Shown here in pieces: positions 32,534 to 44,440 of a DNA stretch of 64,000 nucleotides (its first letter is position 1; each line of letters opens with the position of its first letter). The stretch is taken from the NCBI GenBank assembly GCA_031841125.1, contig CM063108.1, forward strand, positions 44,042,122-44,106,121, in the 5' to 3' direction. This DNA is from Acanthococcus lagerstroemiae (taxonomy: Eukaryota; Arthropoda; Insecta; Hemiptera; Eriococcidae). Under the pieces are notes generated by a model. It saw nothing but the letters and a program-made list of their open reading frames with translations. It made no database searches and was not told the origin of the DNA. The position numbers and the translations under genes were made by a program.

Positions 32534-35500
32534 GTACTCCTCATTCATAGTTTTACTTCGAACTATCAAAAAACCGTTAAAGTAAAACTTTTAGAAAATA
32601 TTTCTCTATACATCATTTGGCTAGGGTTCAATCTGCTAGGACACAAGTCTGTGTGATTTCCATGTAGCTGAAGTATGCCTCCGCATACGGCCTCGCGCTA
32701 CGGAAAGTAACCATAGACCTTGCGCTAGGACTAAAAATATGAACTGTACTTGTACTTCCTGAACAGTGATGAGGCCTCGTCAGACGAAAAAATGATGATG
32801 ACCTCAACTAGAAAGTTGCATTTGGGTACGAAGATTGAAAATAATGTGTGTCAAATTTCGTTGAAAAACAATAATTTTTTGGATTTCGCCCCAGACGCTG
32901 AATTATGAAGATGATCTGAATACTGCACTCTGTTAAGTGTCAGTACTAATTTGAAAGATTTTTCAAGTTTCAGACTTGTTTATGACGCTTCCATACTTCA
33001 TTAAGACTCTTATAGCAGTGTTTTGAACACTTCCAGATTCTCACAGCAAAATTTAAGACTTTGTAACATTGCTCCACACATGTTTAATACAATTTAGCAC
33101 TTTTATTCGGACATCACGACGAAGAATATTTCCAGGCAATATTCAAACCTATTACGGCTATTCCAGACACCAATTGTGTTTAAGGCTCGGTAAGACTTCC
33201 CTCAGACTCTCTCAGTAACCTTTAAACCTTTTCCAGATCTATTTAAAAATTGATTTCGACTTGGTTCGAAAATACTAATATACTTGGACCCATTTAAAAC
33301 CTTCTGAGGCTGTTTAAAGGTTTTACAAACTTATGTCAAAACTTCATGAAAATCGGTCATTGGCAGAACAACTTAAGTCGCCATTTTTATAAAAATCATT
33401 TTTTGCGCCTATCAATTCTATGTACCAAGATGAATCTACCATAATAAAATGATTCAAGTCTGAGTGCTAGAAGGGTACGACAGACCTTATTTTAAAAGTA
33501 TACCGGAAATTGAGCCTTTATTGAGACGGCTGTATACATGTTCGGTGTCTTCCACAAAATTTCCAAAAAAAAAAGTGACTTAAGTGGCCCTTTGACTGAT
33601 TCATGTGTTTTCCCATAAGATGAAGAAGGGTCGAGTGACACGTATTCGGCTCATTCGTTTACAATTTTTTTATGTTTCATTAAAACCAGTGAAAGGGGGA
33701 GGACCTCAATATTATTCAAAATAAATTGTTCCTTCAGAATAAATAATGGGCCGTCCGGGTGCATAGTGGGGTAGTAAATTCAGTTTTATCATTTTTGAGG
33801 TAAATAAATTTGATTTTCAAATCTCGAGACCATGATGTTTCCCAAAAATTCCAATAATTACATTCAAATTATTTTTCACAGATTCAAGTCAGAGACCTCG
33901 CCAACTTTCTGTCAAACTTAGGAGGTGGTATTTTTTGCTTTAAAAAAAAAAAAATAAATAAAAATAGTATCTTGAAGATGGATAATGAAATAGGACAAAG
34001 TGGTGGGGGCTGGGGATTGGTATAGAAGTTCCAGTTACTATACTGATCAACATTCTGAAAGTCTCTACAAAGTTGAATGATGTTTGGTTCCCCAATTTTC
34101 TGGACGCTTCCAACAGGGAAGAAACCGTTTCAGCAATTCATTTTTTGGTTTAAGACTTTAAAAACTGTTTCGCTCTCTACACACGCAAATACTAAATTTT
34201 TTCTTATTCGGAAATTCCGAGTAGGTTTTCGACTCTAGGTCCTAAACCACGATTATTTCTCCCAATATTTTATATCAAGTTTAGCTCTTTCCAGGACGAA
34301 ATGCAAGATCCACCCCAGGCATACTTCTAGAATAGACTCGAGCTTTTTCGGTCAATTCGGGAAAAATCAGAGAGGTCAATAGTCACGTTTGGTAAGACTG
34401 GAAGTCCGGGAAAATCTCAAGATGCTTTGAGACTATTTTATGTTAGATTGAATCAAGTCCGAAAAAACACGAGGGATAGTCTTCAGATCTGTTTAAAAAA
34501 GCCCTAATGAAGTTAATGATACGTCTTAAACTATCTTAGAAAAGCGCTACAAGGTCTCAGAGTCCTAAACCCGGCTGATGAATCTCAAAAAGTTTCTGAA
34601 ACGGGTCTAAAAGAGCGTCAAATAGGTAAAAGTTTCACAAAAAAATGTCTTAGCGAGTTTAAAAGAGGTTTTAAAGATCTCCAAGAGTGCCCAAAAAATC
34701 TAAAACCTTTTTATAAAATATTTCAACAATCGTATACTAGTCTCGGGCGAGTCCAGTGGAACGTTAGAGGGTGTTAAACGTTTCATGAAAAATCAAAAAC
34801 ATTGCTGTAAGATCGTGAAAGAAGTATTGACGAATCTTAAGCAGGCTTGTAAGAGTCTGACATTTATTTAACTGAGCCAGAAAGAGGTTGAACAGCATTT
34901 ACATCGTCCAAAACAATCAGCGCATTTGGCGAAACATAAACATCAGAAATATCTTTTAATATTTAACAAAATTTTGCAGACGTTATTTTTACACAAATAT
35001 CTAAAAATCTCTTCGGGCTGTCATCAAAGTTCAGAAAACTTTCCTTTTGTTCCATCTCGGCACTCATGCAATAAAATTTGAAAATTTTGATGCCAATAGA
35101 GGGGGAGGGAGTTAAGCTTCATTTCTCTCCTTTACCCATCTTTTTGCACTTCAAAAAGGCCTCGCATGAAAAATTTGGCCTGGCCGGGACCTTGCAAACG
35201 CTAACTTCTTACCATGAACTGTTTTAATATCGTATCTCCAAGATGCGAATTTCTTGAATCACAACAAAATTAGAAAGGAAAGGCCTATAAAATCTGCCGC
35301 TTTATTGACTAGTGAGTAGCAGTGTTGTTGAAGAAAATAATTTTTGCCCTTTTGGTTTATTTGCCAGACGAGCATTTCATCTTTTTCTTTGTTTCGTCAT
35401 GAGCTTTGTCATCTTCAGAGTTCTGTCATTTTGTTTTCCCATGGTTTTATTTCGTCTTGTCAACATTATTTGTTCATTTTGTCTACCTTTTTGTGATGTC

Positions 35501-35597
35501 GCTTAGCATAGTCTATTATCAATAGTAATGTAGCTTAGCATAATCTGTCATAAATTATTTTGTCTTGTAATATAGTTCATCTGTACTTTTATTCCAG
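32534..35597 (+). other. copy C intron 1
   Basis: About 3.06 kb, collinear with copy B intron 1 but lacking the SINE and the 15470-16795 block of B, and shorter before exon 2. No gene seen. Confidence 0.65.
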
Positions 35598-35757
35598 ACG
35601 AGCGGTATCTAGCTAATTCCCTATATCACTGCAAGAACAGCTTGGCAGTGACAAAAGAAAAACTGGAATTATTCTACTCTGCGCGCGCCGCTATGTCCGA
35701 TAATTTTTCCAATTATGATCCTTGTAGTTCGAATTTTGCCAAAATTGTGGCTACACA
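35598..35757 (+). CDS. copy C exon 2
   Basis: 160 nt, acceptor TTATTCCAG, donor GTAAGA. Reads DERYLANSLYHCKNSLAVTK, with more amino-acid changes against copy B than exons 3-5 show. Confidence 0.83.
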
Positions 35758-35940
35758 GTAAGATTGAAACTCTACAAGGTCTAAACGCAGAACATATATA
35801 GACTAAAATTGGAATCGCTAGAAGTTTTTATATTTTAGTATAGGGAGAATATTATGTAAATCTGCGCTCCTTTCCTCCGTCGAGGAAATCATTTATGGTA
35901 GAGTAACACCAAGTAGCGATAGCAATAATTAGGGTAATAC

Positions 35941-36231
35941 CAGTGGTGGCAACTTCAGTACTGCCCTGAGGCTCGGGCAACACACGAAAAAATTTCAAAA
36001 AATACCTCAAAAACCCAAGTTTATTTGAAAATTTGGATACTACCGATTTTTCGAAGAAAAACCAGGTATTCCTTGGATTTAAATTTGGGTTGGTCGAAAT
36101 TTTTGAAATTAAATTCGCATTGTCAAAAAACATTTTTTTCTCTCGCATAAATTGACCAGAATAATTTAGCAACCTCCCCCTCTCCCCAGTTTAAAAAAGT
36201 TGGGTAACACACGAGGAAATTGCCATCACTG
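35941..36231. mobile_element. hAT-like MITE, 291 bp, in intron 2 of copy C
   Basis: Ends CAGTG(G/A)TGGCAA are inverted, with an 8-bp duplication (G/A)GTAATAC at 35933-35940 and 36232-36239. Copy B lacks it (about 19299-19303 is continuous). The CAGTG start and 8-bp duplication are typical of hAT. No coding capacity. Confidence 0.75.
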
Positions 36232-36340
36232 AGTAATACTGGAGTAAGTTCCACTGTAGAACTTACTTTCGACTTCCCCCTAAATAGAGCTCCAGAAATA
36301 TACACAAAATAGGGAGTTTCGCGCGATTTTCTGTTTTCAG

Positions 36341-36593
36341 TATGTTCATCCACCTGCCAAAACTCACACCCGAGGGTTACAGGATTTCAGTATATCGAAT
36401 ATTCGGCTCCCAAAATAAGCAGATGTTCAGCAGTGTGGAGGAAGCACTGAAAACCATTCAAATGAACGCAGATATTACCATGAAGACAGATTTTGTCAAA
36501 AGCGTAGTTTACATATTTGATTTGGAGCACGTAGATAAAGCAATCTTTAACTTTTACATAGCAGCTTTCAGGAAGCTGACGACTATAATGAAG
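36341..36593 (+). CDS. copy C exon 3
   Basis: 253 nt, acceptor GTTTTCAG, donor GTGAGG. Protein nearly identical to copy B exon 3 (differences include Leu/Ile, Ile/Val and Ala/Thr). High conservation here against a nonsense codon in exon 6 suggests the loss is recent. Confidence 0.88.
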
Positions 36594-36944
36594 GTGAGGT
36601 TTTATTTTTGAAATTAATATTATTACTTTCCTCTAGTTACCAACAAGTCTGTGGCTGTATGGGAGCCCCTCGCCGTCAATCATCTCTCTGAGTTGGCAAA
36701 TTGGCTATTTCATGTACTCAGTTAAGAAATTCAAGCACCTTGAAAGCTTTTATCTTTGGCTTAACAGTGGGAAATATTCGATTTTTTCGCTTCAACAACT
36801 GGAAAGTTTGACTCACGCCCCCGTAATAATTTTGTTTTGCCACGACTCTGGTTATGGAACGATATAGAAATACTCTGGGTTAAGCTTTTTAGTCAGTACT
36901 GATGAGAACTTGCGACCATACGTAATTTTCTTTCAATTCAACAG

Positions 36945-37055
36945 AAAACTTTACCTATGCGAGTACACAAGATCTACATCCTCAATATGAAATCATCTTT
37001 CGAATGGTTAATAGAGAGCTCAAAAAGCCTAATGAAAAAAGCAGTTGCTGACAGG
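36945..37055 (+). CDS. copy C exon 4
   Basis: 111 nt, phase 0, acceptor TTCAACAG, donor GTGAGT. Reads KTLPMRVHKIYILNMKSSFE and a basic helix, open throughout. Confidence 0.87.
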
Positions 37056-37625
37056 GTGAGTGATCGAAGACTTTTAATACTTTTCTTTAAAAACATGAGC
37101 AGTAGCGTCGAGGAACCATCGAATAGTACTGAATGTAGGCAGTAACTTGTCATTTTTTAGGGATGCTTTATTTGAAGAAACATCCCATAATGGATGGCCT
37201 GAAGGTCTAGAAATTATTTTCAAAAGGAGGGGGTAATACTTGGAAAGTCAAGTTTAATGACGCAAGAACAGCGACAAATGAACAAATAGGAAAATAATGA
37301 GGAGGGAGGGTGAGCAATACCCTTGCTCTCCTAGCTTCGAGTGAGGGCAGTCATCTCCGCAGTCTCCCATAGTCGCCGATACTTTTATTAAAAGTCGTAA
37401 CGATTTTATCGCGTAAATTTACTATTTGTAATTTGAAAAACAAAATGCTTCAGCATACTCATCCGATACTGGAATGAACCGCATACCTGTGATAATGAAT
37501 TTAAGATGTACCTACAGGAATAAATTCAAAATTCATAACAGAATCCCATTGGTCGACTTTCCTTGGGTAATTCTTCACCCTTAACGACAGTACAACCATT
37601 TTTTCATCTAACTCTTATTTTTCAG

Positions 37626-37731
37626 ACCGAAGTATGGAATAAATCACCAACAGACTTGGTCCATGTTTTGCCCAAAAATGTTCTACCGTCCAACTACGGA
37701 GGAACTGAAAGATCACTAGAAGAACTAAAAG
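37626..37731 (+). CDS. copy C exon 5
   Basis: 106 nt, acceptor TTTTTCAG, donor GTATAT. Encodes TEVWNKSPTDLVHVLPK and the LPSNYGG motif; intact. Confidence 0.87.
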
Positions 37732-39232
37732 GTATATAAATAATACAAGTAGTAAGAATATTCAGCCTGGTGAACATCTTTCTCCTAAACCTTACTCTTA
37801 TTCTTTACATAAAAGTTCAGAATTACGTTTAAGATACTTTCGAACTACGAAGACCCATTCAAACTCTGGACTCTATCGGAGGTATTATGACATGCATTCA
37901 AAACACCACACACATCACCAAAACTCACTAGTGGGAGTGGAACCTATTTCAGTTGGAAAGAGATTAAGAAACAAAAAAAGAAAAGACTCAAAAATACAAT
38001 GCATCAAAAGATACTTCTTAAAAAGGACAAACTTCATAGGAGCAGCGTATCACCTAGCCTCTGTTTCAGTACCCATACAAATTATTCGGATTCTGTTAAG
38101 AGCCACTCATTCAGATTTAAGACTCTCTTAAACTCATTAAGTTTTCATTCTGACTCATGCAGACTTCAAGGAACATTCAAAACTTAACATGATTTTCAGA
38201 AATATCGAACGGGAGGGGGGGGGGGGGTTGAAGGTATCAAAATTCTGGGTAAGTGGCTTAGCAACGGAACATTTGTAGACGATATTAAGGAAAAGTGCCC
38301 ATTGTTGGTCAAGGTGCCAAATGTTGGCCGCTGTATTCTATGTTCAATAACATCCGGTGGGAGCGCTATGAACATTTTTTCCCCCACAGAAATGTGTTCT
38401 ATAGACTCAGAGCTATAATTCTACACCTCTGTGAAAACGTGATTACAACTCCGTGTCTGTGATTTTGAAATTTATGGTGATAAGAAAGTGGTAGTATTTT
38501 GACGTTCGAAAAAAGATGTTTCAAAAAATCGAAATATTAAGGACATAACACATTTTCTCGTTACTGTAAACAGGTATAGCTAGAGATCCAAAAAACATAT
38601 TTTCGGGGTGTTTTGAGAACTTCAGTTTGAGCTAGTGAATTGCAGGAAGAGAGAAGGGTGATTGAAAAATTCGTTTTCAATTTGCGATGACTTCAGTTAG
38701 AATCAAATTTTTGGTGGTTTGGTCAATTTATAATTTATATACACCCTTGTACGTACTATGTCATCTATGTTTAATAAGAAATACGTAATATAAGTGAAAA
38801 TTGAAAATAGCCAACAACTGGCACTGACCAACATTTGGTACAAATTACATCTCGTACTAACTGGACTATATACCATGTTGGTCAAAATTAGCACGTACCA
38901 GATTTTGGTCGGCCAATAATTACTCAGTTTAATCCAATTTCAGTCCTGTATTCTATACGTGTACACGAACTGAAATGAAGGGAAAGGAATCCTGTGATGA
39001 AATTTTACCTGACCAATAATTGGCACAAATGGTGCCAAATATTGGTTTTTAGGTGTCTTCGTAAAATATATGTAGTCGACATTTCATTGCATATTAAAAA
39101 TTTTCAAGTGCATTAGCTAAGAGTAGAATAATGGTATTAATGCACGACACAGGTTTCCTTTCCAAAACCCAATTAGGGGAGGTACACGAGGTGGTCAAAA
39201 AAAATTGACTAACAATAGGCATTTTCTTTCCC

Positions 39233-39236
<4 letters not shown>
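37732..39236 (+). other. first part of copy C intron 5
   Basis: 37740-38280 aligns with copy B intron 5 (21610-21870 and 23400-23665). From about 38290 to 39060 it diverges and carries several TGCCAA/TTGGCA and TTGGTCA words in both orientations, probably a degenerate dispersed repeat. A G tract lies at 38213-38226. No gene seen. Confidence 0.5.
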
Positions 39237-39272
<36 letters not shown>

Positions 39273-39326
39273 AGTCTTCGTAGACTTAGTGTACAGTGCA
39301 GATAAAGTTATATACATTGTACACCG

Positions 39327-39751
39327 TCAGGTCAACGCACCCCGCAAGCGGGCATAGACCTCCCCCGTGGTTGCCCAAATTTTGCGATTTTGGGCCACTC
39401 TACCCCAGATTATTCCTACTCTTCTTTCGATTTCGTCGCGCCATCTGGTTGCTGGCTTTCCTATCCCTCGTATTAGCCCATATGGTGTCCAGTCGGTTAT
39501 TCTTTTGTGCCATTTATAATCCTTTTCTCTCGCTAGGTGTCCTGCAAACGCGAATTTGGACTTCTTGATTTTGTATGTTATTGTACTAGAATTTGTTTTT
39601 TCGTATATTTTTCTATTCTTTATCTTGTCTTTTGCTTTTATGTTTAGAATACTTCTCAACATTCTGTTTTGAGTTGTTTGCAGTTTCTTCAGTTGAGAGT
39701 TCGTGAGGGCCCATGTCTGGGCTCCATACGTTATAGAAGCCCTATTGACAA
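39327..39751 (-). pseudogene. RTE-1 C-terminal segment
   Basis: Minus-strand frame reading ITYGAQTWALTNSQLKK, NRMLRSILNIKAKDKIKN, FAGHLAREKDYKWHKRI and TRWRDEIERRVGIIW, then a stop at 39327. This is the conserved region after the RT of RTE-type elements. It continues the frame that breaks off at ESCVIP next to 44161, which shows the intervening 4.4 kb is an insertion. Confidence 0.85.
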
Positions 39752-39764
39752 AGACGATGCGATT

Positions 39765-40410
39765 TTGAAAAGAAACGCACTGCGACATCGCAACTGCTAC
39801 CCGTGGGAAAAAAATCGCATCGCGATTGAGGCATCACAGGTGGCAGTGCGAGTCGCAGTGCTTTAGTGGCTTCGTCAGTCGCATGCTACTTTAACAGAAA
39901 GTGGCATGCGATTACGCCTGCGGCTGTCGTAGTCGCAGAGGCATGCGTCAGTAGCTACGACAGGCGCATTGAAAATCGCATCGTGAATCGCCTTCGATAC
40001 CACTATAGTTGAAAGTCGCATCGAAACTCGCATGCGACTTCGCCTGCCACTGTTGCGTCGAAAGTCGCACCCAATGCGATTTGTGATGTGATTTTCGATG
40101 CGACTTTCAGTTATAGTAGTATTGGAGGCGATTCACGATGCGATTTACAATGCGATTCTTGATGCGACTGTCGTAGCCGCTGACGCATGCGTCTGTGGCT
40201 ACCACAGGCGCAGGCGTTATCGCATGCGATTTAGGGTACGACTATCGGCCGTAGTCGCACCCGGTGCGCCTTTTGATGCGATTTTGGATGAGACTTTTAG
40301 CTAGAGTGGCATCGAATGCGATGCGTTTGCGAATGCAATTTCTGATGCGACAATTACATCGTGAATCGCATTCGATGCGTTTGGGGATGCGATTTTGACT
40401 GCTATATTTA
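39765..40410. repeat. left palindrome array of the 4.4-kb transposon
   Basis: Dense TCGCAT, ATGCGA, GTCGCA and TGCGAC words. Larger mirror structure is visible: 39971-40024 (AATCGCATCGTGAATCGCC and on) is the approximate reverse complement of 40095-40147, and 39927-39970 of 40169-40214, giving a palindrome of about 300 bp centred near 40060. CpG density is far above the surroundings. Confidence 0.8.
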
Positions 40411-41171
40411 TAGCCAAAATCTGGGAGGGTGCAACTGTGGCCAATATATGGTGTTAGCCAAAGTCGTGCGAGGATTACAGTGCAGTAAAAAAATAGATGT
40501 AATATAATAAATTATATGAGATTAGTATATGGTTGCATTAAAAAATACATTTGTATGCAACAATTAGGGATATGTCTGCGTTTACACCATGCATGAAAAG
40601 CAGTCATATAGTATGACACGACCCCATAATTTTGAATTTTGAATGTGATGCCACAGCTCTTAGCCTATCAAAGCCCAAAGGCAGCTATTAACAGTTTAAA
40701 TGACTTTTTTTTGTTTTTTTTTGTTTCAACAGAGTGGCTACCATTTTTTTCTTAGAACAAAATTTCCTGACTTTTTTTGTAATTTTTCCTAACCTTTTCC
40801 CCACTTTTTCCCGACTAATTCCACAGAATTTTTATAAGTTATAATAAAATGACCATACTGGAAAATAAGTACAAGTACCTACTATAGTGTGTTGTATAGT
40901 TAAAGGCAATAACCAAGACAAAAGTAAAAACAGTTGTTTTTTTTTTGGGGGGGGGGGGGAGGGGGATATAAAAAAAATTGGGAAGCTTACAAGGCTTATA
41001 CATACAACGAGTGTATAGATCAATTTTGATTTATAAGATTCAAATTTTTGACAGTGAAAATTCAACGACCTAAAGCAAAAGAAGAAATTAAAAATATACA
41101 ATAGTAGAGTATTTCTTCTCAATAATTTTCGATTTCTGAACGTTCATCAAAACTTGACTTCCACCCTGATA
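40411..41171. other. interior of the 4.4-kb transposon, no gene seen
   Basis: AT-rich, with poly-T and G tracts (a G run near 40948-40960). No coding signal. Confidence 0.5.
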
Positions 41172-41690
41172 CTATTCTCTCAAATTCTTAATTTCTGTAC
41201 CCAATTCTTCGATCTGGTGACGAGCATCTTCTAATACTAATCTCTTCTTCTGCTCCTTATTTTCCTTCAATTTTTCTGCGGCTTCTCGTTTTTTGGCTTT
41301 TGCTTTCGATTTTCCATCTTGTCCTACTCTTTTCTTGTCTATAGCCTCCTTGTACAGACTATGTGCCTTCCTTACAGCGTGAATAATACTCTTATTCATA
41401 ACAACCTTCCTAATTTTCCGCCATGGTACATGAGTGTGTCATACACTAACCTCTGGACAACAAAAGACTCATTTCAGAGGTTTTTTTTTTACGAAGATTT
41501 CTTTATTTATAGAAAAATGTTTCTCAACGAATGCATTTCCATACGAGAGAATCGGTACCATTTTTAGGAAATTGATTAATGGAGCAAATTTATCACCTTC
41601 GTGAGGAATTACTTCGAACCATAAATTATCCAGCCTATGCTCAGGATTAGGTATTGACATTTTTCTCACTGTTTCATTAAAAAATGGTCT
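41172..41690 (-). pseudogene. transposase-like C-terminal remnant
   Basis: Minus-strand pieces read NPEHRLDNLWFEVIPHEGDK, PILSYGNAFVEKHFSINKE, then (other frame) LVVQRLVYDTLMYHGGK, then (third frame) SIIHAVRKAHSLYKEAIDKK and a Lys/Glu-rich coiled coil ending at 41172. The SYGNAFVEKHFSINKE stretch resembles the dimerisation motif S-x-x-x-x-x-E-R-x-F-S of hAT-like transposases. At least two frameshifts; the catalytic part is absent. The neighbouring palindrome arrays may be its binding sites. Confidence 0.55.
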
Positions 41691-42539
41691 TTACCAAACT
41701 TTGATCAAATTGTTCTTCACTTAGTCAGCTTGAATTGTATGTCGGCGGTCAGCCTACTAGACAATCAATACAAGGGACAGACCTACATACTCGAATCCAG
41801 TCCCACCGAACTCACCCGCCTCTTTGGTAACATATTACTTCTATCTCAGCTTCATATTCATAATGCTCATTGCTCACTGCTCGTTGTGAACATATAAGGT
41901 TAAAAGTAGTTAAGTTAGCCACCACGCTCTTCTAGGGGCAGCGGAATTCAAAATCAACACAAGTTTTGCAATGTTCGAGCACAATTCATCTACCAAGTTT
42001 TAAACCGCCACCCACTTTTGGAGGAGGGGATGGGCATACATTTCCCAAGTCCCACCCTTTAGGGGGTAGCACAATTCGAACACAATTCATTTGCACAGTT
42101 TCAGCCCTCAAATTGTATTTCGGGTGGCAGCATTTCCCCGACCCTCCATAGTGATTCATCCCTTTCGGGAGCAGCACAATTCAAAACAGTATCAGCACAA
42201 CTTGTTCTAGTTTCTTCGGTGTGCGGTATCGACATAAATAGTTTTCAGCAACGCTCTTTTTTGTTGCACACGAAATTAGTTTCATGCAACGTTTTTCTTT
42301 TCAGTTTCTTTAGTGTGCGCCCTGCCTAAAATTACAGACAATATTTAAAAAAAAAATCTATTCCCCCCCCCCCTTTAATTCATAATTATTAACCCCAATG
42401 AGCAAACATTAATTCTTTATTTATATTTCATCACTATTATAAGCAAACAATTTTTTTTTTTTACAACAAATTGCACCAGTACTATTTTTTCCACCTTGTA
42501 ATTCGTAATTGTTCACCCCCAGCTGAAGTGGTAGCCACA
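41691..42539. other. interior of the 4.4-kb transposon with a ~110-bp tandem unit
   Basis: Two to three loose copies of a unit with (A/C)AGCACAATTC... and CACAATTCAT occur at about 41935-42190. C and T tracts follow at 42363-42374 and 42450-42462. No gene seen. Confidence 0.45.
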
Positions 42540-44147
42540 GTTGCCTCATTAGTGGTAGTGGATGTAATTTTGAATGCAATTCGGAAGTAAATCGCCTCGT
42601 TGATAGTATCGAGTACGATTTAATGCCGAATCGCATTTAAAAACGCATCCACTACGACTTTCCAGTATTAGTCGCCATGATAGTCGCACTGGAGGCCTCT
42701 TTGAATGCGATTCGGCATTATAATCGTACTCGATACTACTAACGATGCGACTTAATACCGAGTCGCATCCGGAGTGGCCACCAGTACGACTGTCGAGGCG
42801 ACTATTACTCAAAAGTCGCAATGGAGGCTACTCGCGATGTGATTTGGCGTTCAATCGCCTCGTAAGAAGCATCGAGTACGACTCACGAGGCGACTGAATT
42901 CCATATCGCATCGCGAGTAGCCTCCACACGCTGAATGCAGATTCTAGATTCTCGAATGCGAATTCACCGATTCTGGTAGCTACCACAGACGAACACACGA
43001 ATTTCCGCACCATTTTTCATTTAAAACGAATGAATTAATCGTTGCACATTTTCACATTGATCAATAGTAGGTAATTTCGTCTACTAATAACAAATAGCTG
43101 CTATGATATGATCGCCATATTCATCATTTACTAATTTCAGGGCGATTGTAAGATTTTAAAAATGAACCAACTATCACCCTGAAATTAGTATGTGGGATAG
43201 AGCACTGCACGAGTAAGTAAAAAGTAATCGGATAAATAATCGCCGAGTATCACACCTGACGATGCGATACTCGGCATCGTTTCAGAAAGTATCACCGGTT
43301 ACATTTACCGCATGATTACAAATAGTAATCGTCAGAAATTGGCATTGTGGCATCGTGGCGATTACGCATCGTGAATTGGTACCAGAGCTTATAAAGAAGA
43401 AAAAGAAACATGCTACATATTTTTACATTACCCATCACCATGATACACGCACAAAATACTTGAGCATTCCAGATTGATAAACCACAACACAAATCCACAC
43501 AACACATTTTGTAATCACAGATTTAAATAGTTATTAATGTTACCCTACCTAGATCTTGAAACACAACACTAGCAATGAAAACAGAATAGATTTATGTAAA
43601 ATTGCTACAATACAATTTAGGCAATAACTTTTTTATGAAGGTATGGTGTTGATAACACAGACACATCTAACTGTTGCATGTGCATATGGAGGGGGGAGCG
43701 TGTCTCGATGCCTCTGAGGCATCAAGAGTAGCAGTCAATACGATTTTATTTGTCAAGTCGCATCGACTGCCACTCTCGATACCATAGACGTATTGTCTGT
43801 CGATACGTCTGATGCATCGATAGTGGCAGTCGATGCGATTTTATTTTTTGAGTCGCATTGACTGCCACTAAAAATACCTCAGAGGTATCGACAGACGCAG
43901 CGCCTATCGTATTGAGAGGCGCAGTTTATGCGACTTTTTTTTTGCTTTGTGGCATCGACTGCGACTTTGGATGCTACAGTCGTAGCGCCTGTAGTTGCGA
44001 CTGTAGCATCCAGAGTAGAACTCGATGCGATTTTTTTTTTAATTTTTGAAAAAGGCATCGATAATGGTATCGACTGCTCCCAGTCGCATCGATCGTATTG
44101 TAGAATCGCACTCGATGCGACTGGTAGCAGTGCGACTCTCAGTTTCT
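42540..44147. repeat. right palindrome arrays of the 4.4-kb transposon
   Basis: Arrays at 42540-43000 and 43690-44140 repeat GTCGCAT/ATGCGAC-type words with ATCGAGTACGA and GGCAGTCGATGCGA themes. Two units at about 43726-43790 and 43817-43880 are direct repeats of each other and each is internally palindromic (GTC(A/G)ATGCGATTTTATTT ... AAGTCGCATCGAC). Between the arrays (43010-43690) a GATGCGATACTCGGCATCG palindrome lies near 43261-43280; the rest is AT-rich. Confidence 0.75.
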
Positions 44148-44440
44148 TTTGTCAATAGGGAGGGATGACGCAGCTTTCAAATATTTTCATTTTTGTTCTT
44201 AATTGCATATCACTTTTGAGGACATATTTTAGGGCCCAAAAACTTTTCCATTCATGTTGTAGGTATTCTTTTGTGTATCTCACAGTCGAATTTTTTATTA
44301 ATTGATATGGTCTGGTCTAGGTAATTGGTTTCCTCTACTCTTTCGATGTTGGTGTCATTAAGTATCAGTTTAGCATCGGGGTCTGACGAGAGGAAGAACG
44401 TTTTCCTCAGGTTTATTGTTAACCCTACCTCCGCGCTTGC

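Larger units (their letters stand above)
39752..44160. mobile_element. 4.4-kb DNA transposon with palindrome-array ends, nested in RTE-1
   Basis: The left end CCCTATTGACAAA (about 39752-39764) is repeated inverted at the right end (about 44148-44160), flanked by an AG dinucleotide on both sides. Excising it and one AG restores the RTE frame (CVIP-S-ITYGAQTW). Both ends carry arrays of short GTCGCAT/ATGCGAC words arranged as imperfect nested palindromes: left 39765-40410, right 42540-43000 and 43690-44140. Between them is a degraded transposase-like C-terminus (41172-41690, minus). The interior is otherwise non-coding. It looks like an internally deleted copy. The 2-bp duplication does not suit a typical hAT element; superfamily unassigned. 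Confidence 0.75.

Noticed and set aside
39765..44140. CRISPR-like or classical satellite array
   Set aside because: The words are not evenly spaced repeats with unique spacers nor a fixed-length tandem unit; they are nested palindromes at both ends of an inserted element, and the genome is eukaryotic.
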